From Halopseudomonas yangmingensis (GTDB lineage: Bacteria; Pseudomonadota; Gammaproteobacteria; Pseudomonadales; Pseudomonadaceae), in the NCBI RefSeq assembly GCF_900114825.1, contig NZ_FOUI01000018.1, positions 1 through 50,228 of the forward strand: DNA of 50,228 nt, written 5' to 3'. Positions 43,500 through 50,228 of the stretch are shown piece by piece. The first letter of the stretch is position 1. Every line of letters begins with the position of its first letter. The position numbers and the translations under genes are program-made. The notes below the pieces were generated by a model. That model was not told the DNA's origin and searched no databases. It was given only the letters and a program-made list of their open reading frames with translations.

Positions 43500-45281
43500 A
43501 TGCGCCCGCATTCCGACAGTCAATACGCCGCCGGCCCCGTCAACTGGCGGATCATTCGCAGCCTGTTGCCCTACCTGCGCGAGTTTCGCGGGCGGGTAGC
43601 GCTGGCGCTGGGCTTGTTGCTGCTGGCCAAACTGGCCGGGGTGGCAGTGCCCTGGGTGCTCAAGCTGATTGTCGAGCACTTCGAATCAGTCACCGATGCG
43701 CTGCTGCTGGTGCCGCTCGGGCTGCTGGCGGCCTATGGCCTGCTGCGCTTCTGCTCGGTGTTCTTTTCCGAGCTGCGTGACGCGGTATTCGCCCGGGTCG
43801 CCGAGCGTGCCATGCGGCGCATATCGCTGCAGGTATTCGAACACCTGCACCGGCTGGATCTGGGCTTTCACCTGTCGCGACGCACCGGCGGACTGGCGCG
43901 GGATATCGAGCGTGGCACCAGCGGCATCAGCTTTCTGCTGCGCTTTATGGTGTTCAATATCCTGCCGACCCTGCTGGAAATCCTGCTGATCGCGCTGATC
44001 CTGTTTAGCGTGTTCAGCCCGCTGTATGCGCTGGTGGTGCTTGGCTCGGTGCTGCTGTATGGCGGCTTCTCGATCTGGTGTACCGAATGGCGCAATCGCT
44101 TTGTGCGCGAAAGCAACCGGATGGACAACCGCTCGAACACCCGCGCGGTGGACAGCCTGCTCAACTATGAAACGGTCAAGTACTTCGGCAACGAGGGTTT
44201 CGAGGCCGAGGAGTACGACCGCCATCTGGCCGGCTGGGAAGCGGCGCGGATGAAAAACCGCCTGTCACTGGCGGCACTGAACTCCGGCCAGGCACTGATT
44301 ATCGCCGGCTCGGTGACCCTGATGATGCTGCTGGCAGCGCAGCAGGTGGCGGCCGGCGAGATGACCCTGGGTGAACTGGTGATGATCAATGCCTACATGA
44401 TCCAGCTGTTCATTCCGCTGAACTTCCTCGGCTTTATCTACCGCGAGATCCGCGAGGCGCTGACCAATATCGAGCGCCTGTTCGGCCTGCTCGGGCAGCC
44501 GGTGAAAGTGGCGGACCGGGCTGATGCGCATGAGCTTGAGGTGCGCGGCGGTACAGTGCAGTTCGATGCGGTGAGCTTTGCCTACGATGCGCAGCGGCCG
44601 ATTCTGCAGGGCGTCAGTTTCGAGATTCCGGCCGGGCATACACTGGCGATTGTCGGCCCCAGTGGTGCCGGCAAGTCGACCCTGGCACGCCTGCTGTTCC
44701 GCTTCTACGACGTGGGTGGCGGCGCCATCCGCATCGATGGCCAGGACCTGCGCGAACTGACCCAGCACAGCCTGCGCCGCGCCATCGGTGTGGTGCCGCA
44801 GGATACCGTGCTGTTCAACGACAGCATCGGCTACAACATCGCCTACGGCAGCCCGGGCGCCAGCGAGGAACAAATCTGGGCCGCCCTGCGGGCGGCGCAG
44901 CTGGAGGATTTTGTCCGGCGCCTGCCGGACGGCCTGCAGACCCAGGTTGGCGAACGCGGCCTGAAACTCTCCGGCGGCGAGAAACAGCGCATCGCCATAG
45001 CCCGGGTGCTGCTGAAAAACCCGCCGATCCTGATCCTCGACGAGGCCACCTCATCGCTGGATACCCACGCCGAGCGGCTGATCCTGGAGGCGCTGAATGC
45101 GGTATCAGCCAGGCGCACCACCCTGGCGATAGCCCACCGGCTGTCGACCATAGTGCATGCGGAACGGATTCTGGTGCTGGATCAGGGTCGGGTGGTGGAG
45201 CAGGGCACGCATGCCCAGCTGCTGGCCGCTGGCGGCGCCTATGCGCGGCTGTGGGCGGATCAGCAGCGCGATGGTGCTTGA
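43500..45281 (+). CDS. Atm1/HMT1-type ABC exporter (half-transporter)
   Basis: 593 aa. Six-helix transmembrane domain (about residues 20-310), with SNRMDNRSNTRAVDSLLNYE typical of the ATM1/HMT1 heavy-metal family. The ATPase domain has Walker A GPSGAGKST, signature LSGGEKQRIAIAR and Walker B ILILDEATSSLD. The family exports glutathione-linked metal or sulfur compounds, working as a homodimer. No metal-related neighbours are visible. The start at 43500 lacks a strong ribosome site. Confidence 0.88.
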   Translation: MRPHSDSQYAAGPVNWRIIRSLLPYLREFRGRVALALGLLLLAKLAGVAVPWVLKLIVEHFESVTDALLLVPLGLLAAYGLLRFCSVFFSELRDAVFARVAERAMRRISLQVFEHLHRLDLGFHLSRRTGGLARDIERGTSGISFLLRFMVFNILPTLLEILLIALILFSVFSPLYALVVLGSVLLYGGFSIWCTEWRNRFVRESNRMDNRSNTRAVDSLLNYETVKYFGNEGFEAEEYDRHLAGWEAARMKNRLSLAALNSGQALIIAGSVTLMMLLAAQQVAAGEMTLGELVMINAYMIQLFIPLNFLGFIYREIREALTNIERLFGLLGQPVKVADRADAHELEVRGGTVQFDAVSFAYDAQRPILQGVSFEIPAGHTLAIVGPSGAGKSTLARLLFRFYDVGGGAIRIDGQDLRELTQHSLRRAIGVVPQDTVLFNDSIGYNIAYGSPGASEEQIWAALRAAQLEDFVRRLPDGLQTQVGERGLKLSGGEKQRIAIARVLLKNPPILILDEATSSLDTHAERLILEALNAVSARRTTLAIAHRLSTIVHAERILVLDQGRVVEQGTHAQLLAAGGAYARLWADQQRDGA

Positions 45282-45409
45282 TTGCCATCAATTCATTTTC
45301 GCTCCGCTGTTGTTACTGTCGAGCCGCATCACAGTGGGGTGAATGTTAGTCACACAATAACAACGGGGCCGGATCACCCTGATCGACGCCCCATCGTAAG
45401 GGATGACTC

Positions 45410-47419
45410 ATGGCTCATATTCTGGCTCCTGGCATCGCATTGCTCGGTCGGCTGCGCTATCGCAGCAAGTTTGTTCTTGTTTCGCTGATTTTTCTTGTTC
45501 CGCTGTCGGTGATGGCCTGGCAGTTGCTGTCCGGGCTGAACGAGCGCATTGCATTTACCGAACGTGAACGCGGAGCTCTGGTGCAGTTGCAACAACTGCG
45601 CATCACCCTCGACAAACTCCAGCGCCACCGTGGCATGAGCACGGCACTATTGGCCGGGCAGGACAGCTTTGCCGAGCCGCTGCGTGCATTGCGTAGCGAA
45701 CTGGACGCCGATATTGACGTGCTGCGTAGTCTGCCCCTGCATGAACTGCCAGCAGCGCATGCATTCTTGTCTGGCTGGCCGCAGTTGACTGCCGAACTGC
45801 CGCGATTGCAGTCGGATCAGGGATTTGTACGGCATACCGAACTGATCACCCTGATCAGGGAGTTGGCCATGCAGATGGCCGCCGAGGAGCAGTTATTGCT
45901 CGACCCCGAGCTGGAGAGCTATTACCTGATCGGCCTGCTGGTTAATGACCTGCCGCAATTGGTCGAGGCCATGGGGCAATCGCGAGCGCTGGGCAGTAGC
46001 ATGCTCTCGCGTGGAAGCCGGGATGGCGAGGTGTTGCAACGACTGGGGATCAACCGGCATGTGGTGGAACAAGGGCTGGGCAGCTTTGATCGCAGTCTTG
46101 AACAAGTATTCCGGCATAACCCGGCCCTGCGCGAGCAACTGGGGGATCTGGGGCGACAGGCTGCAGAGACTGTGGCCGAGTTCAATCGCCTGCTTGGCGA
46201 GCAGGTAATCGAGGCCCAGGGTGCAATCAGTGCCGACCAGCTGTTTACCGCCAGCACGGCGGCCATTGACCAAATCTATGCGGTGTATGACCGGACACTG
46301 CCCAGTGTCGACACTCTGTTGCTGCAGCGGCTGCAGCAGGACAAATGGCTGCGCAACATGATTGTGCTGGTCATGCTGGCGGTGTTGCTTGGCATGCTCT
46401 ATCTGTTTGCCGCCTTTTATCAGGATGTGATTACGACCATCGCCCGATTGCAGCAACTTAGTGAGCGTCTTGGCGAGGGCGACTTGCGCAGTCGCTGCGA
46501 GGTCAGATCACGCGATGAACTGGCCGATGTGGCACACAGCCTTAACCGCATGGCCGCCGACTTTGAAAACCTGATTCGCAATGTGGTTGACTCCACCGCC
46601 ATGGTGGCTGCGGCCGCCGAGGAACTGTCGACCGTTACCCTGGAAACCGCCGATGGCGTGGCACGCCAGCGTGCCGAAACCGAGCAGGTAGTGTCTGCGG
46701 TGACTGAGCTTAGCTGTGCTGCCCGAGAGGTGGCGCAGAACACTCTGCTGGCGGCGGACAGTGCCGATCAGGCCAGCCAGCAGGCCCAGCACGGTCAGCA
46801 GTTGTTAGGGCAGGCACTCGACAAGGTTAATGCACTGGCCACAGAAATGAGCGGCGCCAGCCGGATGATCCAGGACCTGGCCAGCAAGAGCGAGTCAATT
46901 GGCAGCGTTATGCAGGTGATCAACGGCATTGCCGAACAGACCGGACTGCTGGCACTCAATGCTGCCATCGAGGCGGCACGTGCCGGCGACTCTGGTCGGG
47001 GCTTTGCCGTCGTGGCAGACGAGGTACGCGCCCTGGCCGGACGCACAAGGATATCCACCGAGGAAATCCGCCAGATGATTGAGGCGCTGCAGGGCGATAC
47101 CCGAGTGACGGTCGAGGTCAACCAGCGCGGGCTGGCGCAGAGCGCGGATACCCAGCAGCTGGTTGACAGCGCCTGCGAGTCACTTGTCGGGATATTGCGC
47201 ATGGTTGCAGCGATCAACGAGATGACGGTGCAGATTGCCACGGCCAGCGAAGAACAGACCGCCGTAGTTGAGGATATCAATCGCAGCATGCTGGTGATTG
47301 CCGAAAGCGTGGAACGCTCGGCGGTTGCCTCGGAGCAGACCGCCGAGTCCAGTCGTGGCCTGTCCGAGTTGGCTCAGCAACTGATGCTGATGACCAACCG
47401 CTTCCAGTTGGGGGGATGA
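45410..47419 (+). CDS. Methyl-accepting chemotaxis protein, NIT-like sensor
   Basis: 669 aa. TM1 at about residues 20-41, then a large helical periplasmic domain (42-314) with [13 protein letters not shown], reminiscent of nitrate/nitrite-sensing NIT domains. TM2 at about 315-337, a HAMP domain, and the signalling hairpin with [14 protein letters not shown] and [18 protein letters not shown]. The normally invariant EQTNLLALN reads EQTGLLALN. There is no C-terminal pentapeptide for CheR/CheB docking. The ligand is unknown. The gene stands alone. Confidence 0.9.
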   Translation: MAHILAPGIALLGRLRYRSKFVLVSLIFLVPLSVMAWQLLSGLNERIAFTERERGALVQLQQLRITLDKLQRHRGMSTALLAGQDSFAEPLRALRSELDADIDVLRSLPLHELPAAHAFLSGWPQLTAELPRLQSDQGFVRHTELITLIRELAMQMAAEEQLLLDPELESYYLIGLLVNDLPQLVEAMGQSRALGSSMLSRGSRDGEVLQRLGINRHVVEQGLGSFDRSLEQVFRHNPALREQLGDLGRQAAETVAEFNRLLGEQVIEAQGAISADQLFTASTAAIDQIYAVYDRTLPSVDTLLLQRLQQDKWLRNMIVLVMLAVLLGMLYLFAAFYQDVITTIARLQQLSERLGEGDLRSRCEVRSRDELADVAHSLNRMAADFENLIRNVVDSTAMVAAAAEELSTVTLETADGVARQRAETEQVVSAVTELSCAAREVAQNTLLAADSADQASQQAQHGQQLLGQALDKVNALATEMSGASRMIQDLASKSESIGSVMQVINGIAEQTGLLALNAAIEAARAGDSGRGFAVVADEVRALAGRTRISTEEIRQMIEALQGDTRVTVEVNQRGLAQSADTQQLVDSACESLVGILRMVAAINEMTVQIATASEEQTAVVEDINRSMLVIAESVERSAVASEQTAESSRGLSELAQQLMLMTNRFQLGG

Positions 47420-47488
47420 CAACTCCTGCTTGCCTGAAAGTCCGGTGCTTGGCAGCATGGAAGTCATCTCTCAGAGGAGCAATACAAA

Positions 47489-47887
47489 ATGAATTATGTG
47501 CTGGAGAACTGGCATAAGGTGGTGGCTGATCTGGACGCCGGGCGACTGGACCAGCTACTGGCCGACGATGTGGTGTTTCATTCGCCGGTGGTACACACCC
47601 CCCAGGCGGGTAAAGCAATTACTACCCTGTACCTGAAAGGTGCCATGCAGGTACTGAATGCCCCAGGGCATTTCCGCTACCTGCGCGAGGTGGTTGACGG
47701 CAATCAGGCCGTGTTGGAGTTTGAAACGCTGATTGGTGATGTGACAGTAAATGGCGTAGATATGATCCGCTGGAATGACAAGGGTCAGATTGTCGATTTC
47801 AAGGTGATGATACGTCCGTTGAAGGCCGTGCACGCCATTCATCAGGCGATGGGGGCAATGCTGGAGAGTCTTAAAGTATCAGGATGA
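47489..47887 (+). CDS. NTF2/SnoaL-like protein
   Basis: 132 aa. The cone-shaped NTF2-like fold is suggested by NWHKVVADLDAGRLDQLLADDVVFHSPVV at the start and VNGVDMIRWNDKGQIVDFKVMIRPL near the end. Members include isomerases, polyketide cyclases and non-enzymatic binding proteins; the role here is unknown. A good AGAGGAG site precedes the ATG. It is the last chromosomal gene before the integron. Confidence 0.75.
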   Translation: MNYVLENWHKVVADLDAGRLDQLLADDVVFHSPVVHTPQAGKAITTLYLKGAMQVLNAPGHFRYLREVVDGNQAVLEFETLIGDVTVNGVDMIRWNDKGQIVDFKVMIRPLKAVHAIHQAMGAMLESLKVSG

Positions 47888-47899
47888 AGCGCAGGGCGC

Positions 47900-47921
47900 T
47901 GGCAAGTGTAAACGCTTGCCA
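47900..47921 (+). terminator. Hairpin after the NTF2-like gene
   Basis: TGGCAAG-TGTAAACG-CTTGCCA, 13 bp after the stop codon and without a T tract. The rest of 47922-48075 shows no gene. Confidence 0.4.
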
Positions 47922-48075
47922 CTGTACTGCGACAGTAATAGCAGGGTTCTGCGTGAAGTGGTTGGGGTAACGCTGGACTTGCAAAGGCAAGCACAGCAAT
48001 TCGGTGTACAGCAGCAGGGAACGCATGCTCGTCAACACAGGGCAGGGCGGTAGCGTGCCCCAATACAGTCTCAGG

Positions 48076-49041
48076 CTAACCCAGCGGACTGCGTACACCG
48101 GCAAAACCCTGGCCCAGCACATGGGTGTAAATCTGCGTAGTGCGTACATCGGCATGACCCAGCAAGGTTTGCACCGTGCGGATGTCGCTGCCGCGACGCA
48201 GCAGCTCAGTAGCAAAGGTATGGCGGAAGGTATGGCAGCTGGCTGGTTTATCAATGCCAGCCGCCGCAACCGCTCGTTTCACTGCCCGCTGTACCGAACT
48301 CACATGCAGGTGATGGCGCACACACTGGCCATCCTCGTTCATACAAACATCCGGCGAAGGGAACAGCCATTGCCAGGCCAGCGAACGTGATGCGTTCGGG
48401 TACTTGCGGGCCAGCGCAAAGGGCATGGAGACAGGCGCATGGAAAAACGGATGCTGCTCTCGCCAGGCGGCTTCAATGTGTTGTATGCGACTGCGTAAAG
48501 CCTCCGCCAATGGCGCCGGCAGCAGGGTAGTGCGGTCCTTGCCGCCCTTGCCATCACGCACGGTAATGATCTGCCGCTGGAAATCGATATCCTTGATGCG
48601 TAAGCGCGTGGCCTCCACCACACGAAAGCCGGCACCGTACATCAACGACGCCAGCAGATCGTACGGCGGCTTCAACTGGGCAATCACCGCCAATGCTTCG
48701 GCATGGCTGAGTACTACCGGCAAATGCGGACTGCGCTTGGCGCGTACTGTTTCGCCAATGTCACCTAGCGGCTGTTCAAGCACCCGGGCATACAGAAATA
48801 CAATGGCATTCAACGCCAGATTCTGGGTACCTGCAGCCACCTGCCGATCAGTAGCAAGCCAGCCAAGAAAATGGCTGACCTCGGCAGGCCCCAGCTCTAA
48901 GGGGTGGCGCAGGCCATGGAAACGAAGAAAATAACGGATCCAGTACCAGTAGGTTTTTTCGGTACGAATACTGTAGTGATGCATACGCATGACAGTACGA
49001 AACTGTTCACGCAGGCGAGGCTTGGAGGGCAGGCTATCCAT
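48076..49041 (-). CDS. intI: Integron integrase (tyrosine recombinase)
   Basis: 321 aa. Catalytic residues by motif: Arg140 (GAGFRVVEATRLR), Lys168 (GKGGKDR), His270-x-x-Arg273 (HTFRHTFATEL), His296 (LLGHADVRTTQ) and Tyr305 (IYTHVL). The segment LARKYPNASRSLAWQWLFPS (about 210-229) is the extra region found in integron integrases but not in XerC/D, and the end GQGFAGVRSPLG matches the IntI type. It recombines attC sites into attI. It reads leftward, away from the cassettes, as expected. Intact; the closest relatives are probably the P. stutzeri-type chromosomal integrons (inference). Confidence 0.95.
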   Translation of the reverse strand: MDSLPSKPRLREQFRTVMRMHHYSIRTEKTYWYWIRYFLRFHGLRHPLELGPAEVSHFLGWLATDRQVAAGTQNLALNAIVFLYARVLEQPLGDIGETVRAKRSPHLPVVLSHAEALAVIAQLKPPYDLLASLMYGAGFRVVEATRLRIKDIDFQRQIITVRDGKGGKDRTTLLPAPLAEALRSRIQHIEAAWREQHPFFHAPVSMPFALARKYPNASRSLAWQWLFPSPDVCMNEDGQCVRHHLHVSSVQRAVKRAVAAAGIDKPASCHTFRHTFATELLRRGSDIRTVQTLLGHADVRTTQIYTHVLGQGFAGVRSPLG

Positions 49042-49050
49042 GCTGATAAT
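49022..49050 (+). promoter_or_regulatory. Candidate cassette promoter (Pc)
   Basis: TTGGAG (49022-49027), a 17-bp spacer and GATAAT (49045-49050), pointing right toward the cassettes from within the first codons of intI. In other integrons Pc lies in intI or attI with this orientation. Strength is unproven. Confidence 0.5.
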
Positions 49051-49057
49051 CCCATGG

Positions 49058-49073
49058 CTGTAAATTTATACAG
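49058..49073 (-). promoter_or_regulatory. LexA (SOS) box of intI
   Basis: CTGTAAATTTATACAG: perfect CTG-N10-CAG with an all-A/T centre, 16 bp before the intI start codon. It overlaps the expected transcription start of the promoter at 49076-49104, as in other SOS-controlled integrases. Confidence 0.93.
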
Positions 49074-49075
49074 TA

Positions 49076-49104
49076 GTAATAGATCCTCAAAAAGCTGCAG
49101 TCAA
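49076..49104 (-). promoter_or_regulatory. intI promoter
   Basis: On the minus strand TTGACT (49104-49099), a 17-bp spacer and TATTAC (49081-49076). The transcript would start about 7 bp further on, inside the LexA box. Confidence 0.65.
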
Positions 49105-49247
49105 GCGAGTACGTGCGTGTGATCTGGGGTTTAGCCTATCATTATGATTTTAAAGAAGAATTTTTTGGCGTTTCGATGAGGAATGATGAGTGCTTCATCG
49201 AAGCAACGATTAGTCACTTTGACCGCATGTGGTCTAGTAACTGTTAA
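49083..49247 (+). pseudogene. Possible C-terminal gene remnant in the attI region
   Basis: An open frame without a convincing start (GTG at 49113 or 49119) encodes about 54 residues. The part from 49131, LAYHYDFKEEFFGVSMRNDE then FIEATISHFDRMW, reads like a real protein tail. It stops at TAA 49245-49247, exactly at the cassette junction. It could be the tail of a deleted gene, or chance. I do not recognise the family. The AT-rich composition differs from the flanking chromosome. Confidence 0.25.
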
Positions 49248-49250
49248 AGC
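49236..49250 (+). other. attI/cassette 1 recombination junction
   Basis: The core GTTAAAGC (49243-49250) is cut between G49243 and T49244. It is the exact reverse complement of GCTTTAAC at the far end of the cassette (49831-49838), so 49244 is the cassette's first base. Sequence to the left is the attI side, about 200 bp from the intI start. Confidence 0.75.
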
Positions 49251-49322
49251 GAAAACACCGAGCCGTGGCACCCAGCGCCCATCCGTGGCAAGATTGCGGT
49301 ACGCGTATGAGAGGTTTTTCCC

Positions 49323-49547
49323 ATGAATCTCCAGAAAATTGAAAACGAGGCGCTCCACCTTCCTAGAGAGGAGCGGGCTCAGTTGATCCAGCGACTGGTT
49401 TTGAGTCTTGAGTCTCCGTCAGAAGAAGAGCTCAGGTCAGATTGGCTGCTAGAGGCCCGGCGAAGAGCTGAAGAGCTCGATAGTGGCTCAGTTCAGGCTG
49501 TGTCCGGTGAGGAAGTCATCCGCAAGGCTAAAGCCCTGATCAAATGA
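49323..49547 (+). CDS. Addiction-module antitoxin-like protein
   Basis: 74 aa. The N-terminal helix KIENEALHLPREERAQLIQR and the following LVLSLE match the small addiction-module component family (PF09720 type), in which the N-terminal half is conserved and the rest acidic. It is expected to neutralise the toxin encoded directly downstream; ATGA overlap, so coupled translation. There is a weak AGAGG site before the ATG. It is the first gene of cassette 1. Confidence 0.85.
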   Translation: MNLQKIENEALHLPREERAQLIQRLVLSLESPSEEELRSDWLLEARRRAEELDSGSVQAVSGEEVIRKAKALIK

Positions 49548-49837
49548 ATTATTCTTTTCACCCGGCAGCGGAAGCCGAGTTTCTGGAATCAGTTGGCTAT
49601 TACGAGTCAAAGGTTCCAGGATTGGGTGGTGCTTTCATTGAGGAATTTGAAACGTTGGCCAGTTTGCTTGGCGCATCACCGAAAGCTTGGCAAGTCGAGT
49701 TGCCGCCAGATATCCGAAGGGCTCCCCTTCGTAGGTTCCCTCTTTCCATCGTTTACCGAGAGAAGCCTGATGGTTTCCAGGTTCTGGCTGTTGCACATGA
49801 CCGGCGACGTCCTCAGTACTGGCTTGGCAGGCTTTAA
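49544..49837 (+). CDS. RelE/ParE-family toxin
   Basis: 97 aa. YSFHPAAEAEFLESVGYYES at the start, RRAPLRRFPLSIVYRE in the middle and LAVAHDRRRPQYWLGRL at the end are the hallmarks of the ParE/RelE superfamily. It may block gyrase or cleave mRNA; the sequence does not decide. The stop codon TAA lies within the attC R'' box, typical of a compact cassette gene. Confidence 0.87.
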   Translation: MNYSFHPAAEAEFLESVGYYESKVPGLGGAFIEEFETLASLLGASPKAWQVELPPDIRRAPLRRFPLSIVYREKPDGFQVLAVAHDRRRPQYWLGRL

Positions 49838-49909
49838 CAATCGGCTGCACAGCGACCGATTTTCCGCCGCTTCGCGGCTCCAAACCGGCGCGTGAGCCGG
49901 GCGTTATGC
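49831..49909 (+). repeat. attC recombination site of cassette 1
   Basis: R'' GCTTTAAC (49831-49838) and R' GTTATGC (49903-49909) enclose a foldable palindrome. CGGCT/AGCCG, CAC/GTG, GCG/CGC and ATTT/AAA(C) pair in order, with single unpaired bases between blocks, the extrahelical bases that define attC strand choice. CCGC-TTC-GCGG forms the inner hairpin. About 79 nt, cut between 49903 and 49904. Confidence 0.92.
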
Positions 49910-49926
49910 ATTCCTGGAGAAAGTAG

Positions 49927-50228
49927 TTGAAAAGGATATTTCCGCTGTTAGCAGTAATCGTCGTCACAATGATATTAATCTCAGATATCGGATTGATCAT
50001 AAAGTACTATCAAAAACCAAAAGCATATGCACTAATGGAAAATATTTCATTTGTCCATTATTTTTTCTTACATAGAAACGGATATCAGTTCGCACTGACC
50101 AAGTCATTTTTTTCGGCTCTATTATTGGCTATGTGGCTATGGCGACTAATCTATCCAGCAAAGGTATATGCGCTCGGATATGCCACATTTCTGTATTCGT
50201 TTGTCTGGGTTTCAATTGGCGTTCTTGT
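49927..50228 (+). CDS. Small membrane protein of cassette 2 (partial)
   Basis: TTG start at 49927 with GGAGAA 7 bp before it; the frame stays open for 100 codons to the window edge. Hydrophobic segments at about residues 4-26 (LLAVIVVTMILISDIGLIIK), 58-76 (FFSALLLAMWLWRLIY) and from 81 on, separated by a basic/aromatic loop (VHYFFLHRNGYQFALTKS). The base composition is far more AT-rich than the chromosome. I do not recognise the family. It is the cargo of the second cassette, which begins at 49904. A start at the downstream ATG (codon 15) would cut into the first helix. Confidence 0.75.
   Translation, partial: MKRIFPLLAVIVVTMILISDIGLIIKYYQKPKAYALMENISFVHYFFLHRNGYQFALTKSFFSALLLAMWLWRLIYPAKVYALGYATFLYSFVWVSIGVL

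Larger units (their letters stand above)
49244..49903 (+). mobile_element. Integron gene cassette 1 (toxin-antitoxin)
   Basis: 660-bp cassette bounded by the attI junction and the attC crossover. In circular form its R' would be GTTAAAGC, pairing fully with R'' GCTTTAAC. It contains the antitoxin gene, the toxin gene and attC, with 76 bp of leader that probably carries a private promoter. Toxin-antitoxin cassettes are known to stabilise large cassette arrays. Confidence 0.85.

Noticed and set aside
47922-47935. CTGTACTGCGACAG as a LexA box near the 3' end of intI
   Set aside because: The half-sites are 8 bp apart instead of 10, and it stands before no gene start.
49129-49136. GTTTAGCC as the attI crossover
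   Set aside because: It does not complement the R'' box of cassette 1, whereas GTTAAAGC at 49243 does so perfectly.
49131-49358. Leftward 75-codon frame across the attI junction and antitoxin start
   Set aside because: It overlaps the antitoxin start and the recombination junction, and has no ribosome site.
1-50228. CRISPR arrays, insertion sequences or prophage
   Set aside because: No regularly spaced repeats, transposase or phage structural genes were seen; the integron and the REP-like pair are the only mobile-type elements.

Overview
The window reads as a chromosome segment of a halotolerant pseudomonad (Pseudomonadaceae, of the Halopseudomonas or P. stutzeri kind). The reasons are high-GC coding, the fdxA-mutS-pncC-recA-recX block in Pseudomonas order, RpoN-type flagellar promoters, and an ectoine operon with its own aspartokinase. 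The genus is an inference from gene content; no database was searched.

Layout. 1-1293: nth (endonuclease III) and a tRNA-Ala/Glu/Ala cluster with promoter and terminator. 1317-8238: a leftward flagellar export and motor-switch operon, fliLMNOPQR-flhB, with fliK as a separate unit upstream; each has a well-spaced sigma-54 promoter. 8320-12954: a nitronate monooxygenase-like enzyme, a PomAB-type (probably sodium-driven) stator pair, a SIMPL-domain protein and an alpha/beta hydrolase. 12958-16710: ectABC-ask, giving ectoine synthesis with a dedicated aspartokinase; no ectD is adjacent. 17008-17777: an OsmC-like protein and a small Cys-rich protein. 18060-29567: a complete type II secretion operon, gspCDEFGHIJKLMN, ending in a BamD-like lipoprotein gene. 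29941-35270: fdxA, mutS, pncC, recA (with LexA box) and recX. 35306-47887: an MBL/beta-CASP hydrolase, a small secreted protein, an RND efflux adaptor and pump, an NCS2/SulP-like permease, an inverted pair of REP-like elements, an Atm1-type ABC exporter, a chemoreceptor and an NTF2-like protein.

48076-50228 is the accessory end: a chromosomal integron. A leftward integron integrase has a near-ideal LexA box over its promoter. To its right are a recombination junction, a 660-bp toxin-antitoxin cassette, a foldable attC site, and the start of a second, AT-rich cassette that runs off the window and encodes a small membrane protein with a TTG start. The limits of cassette 1 can be fixed from sequence alone: the R'' box GCTTTAAC at 49831-49838 is the exact reverse complement of the cassette start GTTAAAGC at 49243-49250.

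Together the genes describe a motile, osmoadapted bacterium with protein secretion. Its SOS switch (recA) and its cassette-capturing integrase carry the same operator type, which would couple DNA damage to cassette shuffling. The most novel content is probably in the integron cassettes at the right edge, followed by the compensatory REP-like pair at 43251-43379 and the lipoprotein gene at the end of the gsp operon.
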